Below, piece after piece: positions 50,592-53,642 of a stretch of DNA of 53,642 bases. The notes under the pieces are model-generated. The model was not told the origin of the DNA. It made no database searches and saw only the letters and a program-made list of their open reading frames with translations. The stretch covers positions 1 to 53,642 of the forward strand of contig DBWR01000012.1 in the NCBI GenBank assembly GCA_002309305.1, written 5' to 3'. This DNA is from Treponema sp. UBA1233 (GTDB lineage Bacteria > Spirochaetota > Spirochaetia > Treponematales > Treponemataceae). Position 1 is the stretch's first letter; each line of letters begins with the position of its first letter. A program made the translations under genes and the position numbers.

Positions 50592-52718
50592 ATGCCAGAG
50601 AATACTCCGATCATTACAGCAGAAAACATTACTTACTCATATCCCCAGTCAACGGAAAAAGCTCTTGATGGCGTTTCTTTTCGCATCAACAAAGGGGATT
50701 ACATCGCTCTTGTCGGAGGAAACGGTTCAGGAAAAAGCACTCTGGCCCGGATTTTGGCTGGATTTTTTACTCCTGACTCCGGACGGCTTGACTGTGGAGA
50801 CGACCTTCTGCCGGGAATCGTCTTTCAGCAGCCAAAGGAACAGATTGTTGCGGGTGTAGTTGAACGCGACACGGCTTTTGGACCGCAGAACCTTGACATG
50901 ACCAAGGGCGAAATCGAGCTCAGGACTCTGGAATGTCTTTCTGTGGTGGGACTTGCAGACCGTGCTTCTTCAAGAACATTCGAGCTTTCTCTGGGACAAA
51001 CCCAACGTCTCGCACTCAGCGGAATTCTGGCTCTCTTCCCCGAGGTTTTGATTCTGGATGAAGTCACCGCCATGCTGGATCCACTGGCACGCACGGAAAT
51101 CATTCAGCTAATCAGCCAATGGAACAAGAAGGGACACACGATAATCCACGTAACCCACGATCTGGACGAGGCTTTTCAGGCTCAGAGGGTTCTTGTGCTG
51201 GACAAGGGCAAACTCATTTTCGACGGTCAAAAGTCAGATTTCATAGCCTCCGCTTCAATCATAGACGGCATTTTCGGTTCTCCCATCCAGGCTTTTGAGG
51301 CCAAAGACAACGGTTCTGCCAATGGTGAGACATCCCTCAGCGTATCCGGGGCATCCTTTTCTTATCCGGAGAGGACTGTCTTTTCCAATCTTTCGTTCAG
51401 CTTGAAGAAGGGAACGGTCACGGCTCTTACAGGTCCTTCTGGCTGCGGTAAATCCACCCTGTTTGAATGTCTTGCCGGACTGAACAAACTGAATGGCGGT
51501 AAAATCTATGGAAAATCCAGACCGGTGCTTGCGCTTCAGGAAAGTGAGGCGGCCCTGTTTGAATCCTATGCAGCGGACGATGTGGCTTTTGGAGCAATGA
51601 ACCGCGGCATAAAGGGAAAGGCTCTTGTGGAAAGGGTTAAACAGTCCATGCAGGATGTAGGACTTCCATATGAGGAATTCAGCAATCGTGGTACCTTCAG
51701 ATTGTCAGGAGGAGAAAAACGAAAGCTATCTCTGGCAGGAATTCTGGCACTGGACGCAGACATACTGATTTTTGACGAACCTACTTCAGCCCTGGATGCT
51801 TTCTCACGGAAAACAGTTCTTGAAACCCTGCGCAAACTGGCGGATTCGGGAAAGACGGTTTTGTTCAGCACCCACAGAATGGAAGAAGCAGACATAGCCG
51901 ACGTACACCTGTATTGGGAAGACCTTGTAAAAAACGAAACCCCACCACAGAATGAAAATCATGAAGGACTTGAACTCCTTTTGCCAATGAAGAATTCTTC
52001 GATACTGCAGAAAATTCAAAAGACCAGCGCAGCACTCATGGCTCCACCAAAGATTCCAGATTCCATCATAAGCCGGATGCCCGCACTCTGCAAGTTCATC
52101 CTCTTCCTTTCGCTTTTCGTATGCTCCATGGTTGCACGCCCGCTTCCATTTTTGCTCACGATGGCAGCCCTTTCCGTCCTGTACGCGCTTATGGCAAAAT
52201 ATCCGCTCAACAAGCCGCTTTATGCATTCTTCAAGCTCCTGCCCTTCCTTTTGATTTTTTCAATACTGCAGTTTTTGTTTTACCCCGCAAGCATTGACAG
52301 TTCAAGGGTATTCTTCAGCTGGAAATTCATAAACATCACGTCGTACAAACTTGGCATGGTCTTAAGGATGCTGATCAGGGCACCTTCAATAATCATAATA
52401 CTGGGAACATTCATCTTTTCCACCGACGAACGGCAGATCATGGACGGACTGTCCGCTTTCCTCACGCCACTTGCACTCATAAAAATTCCAGTGCGCTATT
52501 TCGTCCTGACCGTTGGAATCATGTTCCGCTTTGTCCCCCTGCTGATAGAAGAACTCTCCGGCATAATAAAGACCCAGCTCGTCCGCGGTGCATTCGCTTC
52601 TGCCAAAGGCCTCGGAAAAGTAAAGATGCTCCTCCCCCTCTTTGTCCCGCTGATTTTACAAACCTTCAGAAAATCCCAAACCCTAGCCGACGCCCTAACC
52701 GCAAGGTACTTCTCTTGA
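50592..52718 (+). CDS. ECF transporter: two ATPase domains fused to EcfT
   Basis: 708 residues. ATPase 1 (about 8-220): Walker A LVGGNGSGKST, signature LSLGQTQRLAL, Walker B LILDEVTAMLD. ATPase 2 (about 248-455): TGPSGCGKST, LSGGEKRKLSL, LIFDEPTSALD. Residues about 490-708 form an EcfT-like membrane part with several helices and the coupling region LIEELSGIIKTQLVRGAFAS. It is thus a complete energising module in one chain. The substrate-binding S component is not in the window, so vitamin or metal specificity is unknown. Predicted leaderless. Confidence 0.9.
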   Translation: MPENTPIITAENITYSYPQSTEKALDGVSFRINKGDYIALVGGNGSGKSTLARILAGFFTPDSGRLDCGDDLLPGIVFQQPKEQIVAGVVERDTAFGPQNLDMTKGEIELRTLECLSVVGLADRASSRTFELSLGQTQRLALSGILALFPEVLILDEVTAMLDPLARTEIIQLISQWNKKGHTIIHVTHDLDEAFQAQRVLVLDKGKLIFDGQKSDFIASASIIDGIFGSPIQAFEAKDNGSANGETSLSVSGASFSYPERTVFSNLSFSLKKGTVTALTGPSGCGKSTLFECLAGLNKLNGGKIYGKSRPVLALQESEAALFESYAADDVAFGAMNRGIKGKALVERVKQSMQDVGLPYEEFSNRGTFRLSGGEKRKLSLAGILALDADILIFDEPTSALDAFSRKTVLETLRKLADSGKTVLFSTHRMEEADIADVHLYWEDLVKNETPPQNENHEGLELLLPMKNSSILQKIQKTSAALMAPPKIPDSIISRMPALCKFILFLSLFVCSMVARPLPFLLTMAALSVLYALMAKYPLNKPLYAFFKLLPFLLIFSILQFLFYPASIDSSRVFFSWKFINITSYKLGMVLRMLIRAPSIIIILGTFIFSTDERQIMDGLSAFLTPLALIKIPVRYFVLTVGIMFRFVPLLIEELSGIIKTQLVRGAFASAKGLGKVKMLLPLFVPLILQTFRKSQTLADALTARYFS

Positions 52719-52748
52719 AGATGAAAGATGAAGTGCCAGTCACTTTAA

Positions 52749-53174
52749 TTATTTTACGAAATCCACGTACAGACTATACGAGGAGCTTCGTCTTCCATCA
52801 CTATCTTCAAGATAAAATTTCAGTTCCGCATCATATTCATTTTCAGTAACAGTCCATTTCATCCCACTCCACCATGTGTACTGGTTTACAAATTTACGTT
52901 CCGTTATATCATATGAAATTTCCCTAGAATCAGGACCATACTGCAGTATCAGTTTGGCAACATCCATGTTCGGCTGATGGAAATCGACAACAAGATAATA
53001 CCCAACACCATTTAGGATGGTATCAACCCTCTGGAGTGAAGACAAGGACGTATTGTTGGGATTGTCATCAGTATAAAACACTTCCGTGATCGAAGCATCG
53101 AACACATCATTCTTGCACCCGAAAAAACACAGGGACAAGCACAAAATCAAAATACATTTAAACACATTTTTCAT
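52749..53174 (-). CDS. Small lipoprotein, function unknown
   Basis: 141 residues. Signal MKNVFKCILILCLSLCFFGC with lipobox FFGC. The mature part is probably beta-rich (GVGYYLVVDFHQPNMDVAKLILQYG, WTVTENEYDAELKFYLEDSDGR), possibly an Ig-like fold. AGGAG lies upstream of the ATG. No family recognised. It stands alone between the ECF gene and the Rpn-like gene. Confidence 0.68.
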   Translation of the reverse strand: MKNVFKCILILCLSLCFFGCKNDVFDASITEVFYTDDNPNNTSLSSLQRVDTILNGVGYYLVVDFHQPNMDVAKLILQYGPDSREISYDITERKFVNQYTWWSGMKWTVTENEYDAELKFYLEDSDGRRSSSYSLYVDFVK

Positions 53175-53368
53175 CGTTATTTCTCCTATTTATTAAATGA
53201 CACTTCATCGTATTAGAACTATTCTACATTAAACATGTACATGGGTCAAGACTTCAAATTTGCATATTTTTTTCAACTTTTTTTATGACTTTTTGTTAAA
53301 AAACACTACCCCCAACACCATTTATATATAGGGGCTTGTTACCCAAAAAAAATCAAAGGAGTATTAAA

Positions 53369-53642
53369 ATGGACATTACAATCAAACCTCAGCGAGAATA
53401 CAAGGACAGGCTGTTTAAGGCAGTATTTGGACGCGACACGGAGGAAAGCAAACGGTGGCGGCTCGACCTTTACAATGCGCTCAATGGAACAAACTATAGC
53501 AACCCGGACGACCTGGAACTCAACACGATTGAAAACGTCATTTACATAACGATGCATAATGATGTTTCGTTTTTAATTGATTCACAGATGACACTTTATG
53601 AACAACAGAGTACGATAAATGCCAATATGCCTCTTCGTGGTT
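53369..53642 (+). CDS. Rpn-like PD-(D/E)XK protein, 3' end cut by window
   Basis: 91 residues visible. KPQREYKDRLFKAVFG, LYNALNGTNYSNPDDLELNTIENVIYITMHNDVSFLIDSQMTLYEQQSTINANMPLRG matches a common treponemal and clostridial group of Rpn-like proteins; the Asp in NDVSFLI and EQQST lie where the nuclease core is expected. AAAGGAG precedes the ATG. It differs from the Rpn-like gene at base 1 and belongs to another subgroup. The upstream 190 bases hold only a CCCC/GGGG hairpin around TTATATATA. Confidence 0.85.
   Translation, partial: MDITIKPQREYKDRLFKAVFGRDTEESKRWRLDLYNALNGTNYSNPDDLELNTIENVIYITMHNDVSFLIDSQMTLYEQQSTINANMPLRG

Overview
The window looks like a chromosomal segment of a Treponema-like spirochete. 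Pointers to this are the gene set (a complete MoxR/Bat operon, DUF6273 'WLRSP' lipoproteins, FGE-like lipoproteins, PD-(D/E)XK 'Rpn-like' proteins at both ends), the many Sec and lipoprotein signals, moderate GC, and intergenic regions packed with short AT-rich palindromic repeats. The genus is inferred from gene families; no rRNA is present. There is one tRNA gene (Ala, anticodon GGC), no CRISPR array, and no complete transposon.

Layout. 1-3230: end of an Rpn-like gene with a second truncated tail copy, repeats, a DUF6273 lipoprotein and a small beta-barrel. 3231-6783: fatty-acid synthesis operon fabD-fabG-fabF-fabZ behind a strong promoter with an inverted repeat over the -10. 6981-12560: small membrane protein, gpmA, outer-membrane protein, esterase, IscR-like Rrf2 regulator, PAP2 phosphatase, SpoU/TrmH methyltransferase. 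12680-18657: nested inverted repeat, a hydrolase lacking its serine nucleophile, an AraC protein with a receiver-like N-terminus coupled to an HD phosphohydrolase, a DUF4190 protein, parA-parB, and a TraB/GumN lipoprotein. 18672-22930: nitrogen island with an ammonium transporter fused to a PII domain and type III glutamine synthetase. 22960-29698: chemoreceptor, DUF456 protein, GH36 glycosidase, pseudouridine synthase, rsgA. 29699-31434: repeat-rich area with a Phd/VapC-type toxin-antitoxin pair between 172-bp direct repeats, then tRNA-Ala. 31474-34744: flavin reductase, TetR, DJ-1/PfpI, a small membrane protein, a secreted vWA protein. 34941-39018: REC-STAS-REC protein, soluble hybrid histidine kinase, PHP phosphatase. 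39028-40940: DksA-like protein, infA, J-domain protein, Smr protein. 40950-48021: Bat operon with its promoter. 48121-53642: lipoproteins, an ECF transporter ATPase-ATPase-EcfT fusion, and a truncated Rpn-like gene.

How the parts work together. The strongest regulatory signal is in the nitrogen island. The leaders of glnN and of the amt-PII gene each contain an intrinsic terminator whose left arm can instead form a 5-bp hairpin with the same loop, AAAGGC. The two hairpin stems differ in sequence but keep pairing. This predicts transcription attenuation controlled by a loop-binding factor, with an ANTAR-type antiterminator as the best guess. A second window-wide pattern is six genes whose good -35/-10 promoter places the start point on or next to the A of the start codon, with no Shine-Dalgarno sequence, so they are predicted to be leaderless. 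Protein-level oddities include a BatB-BatC fusion with an internal lipobox, a degenerate HPt domain, and the Amt-PII fusion.

Limits: all family calls come from motif recognition by eye. No database search, RNA folding program or promoter scoring was run.
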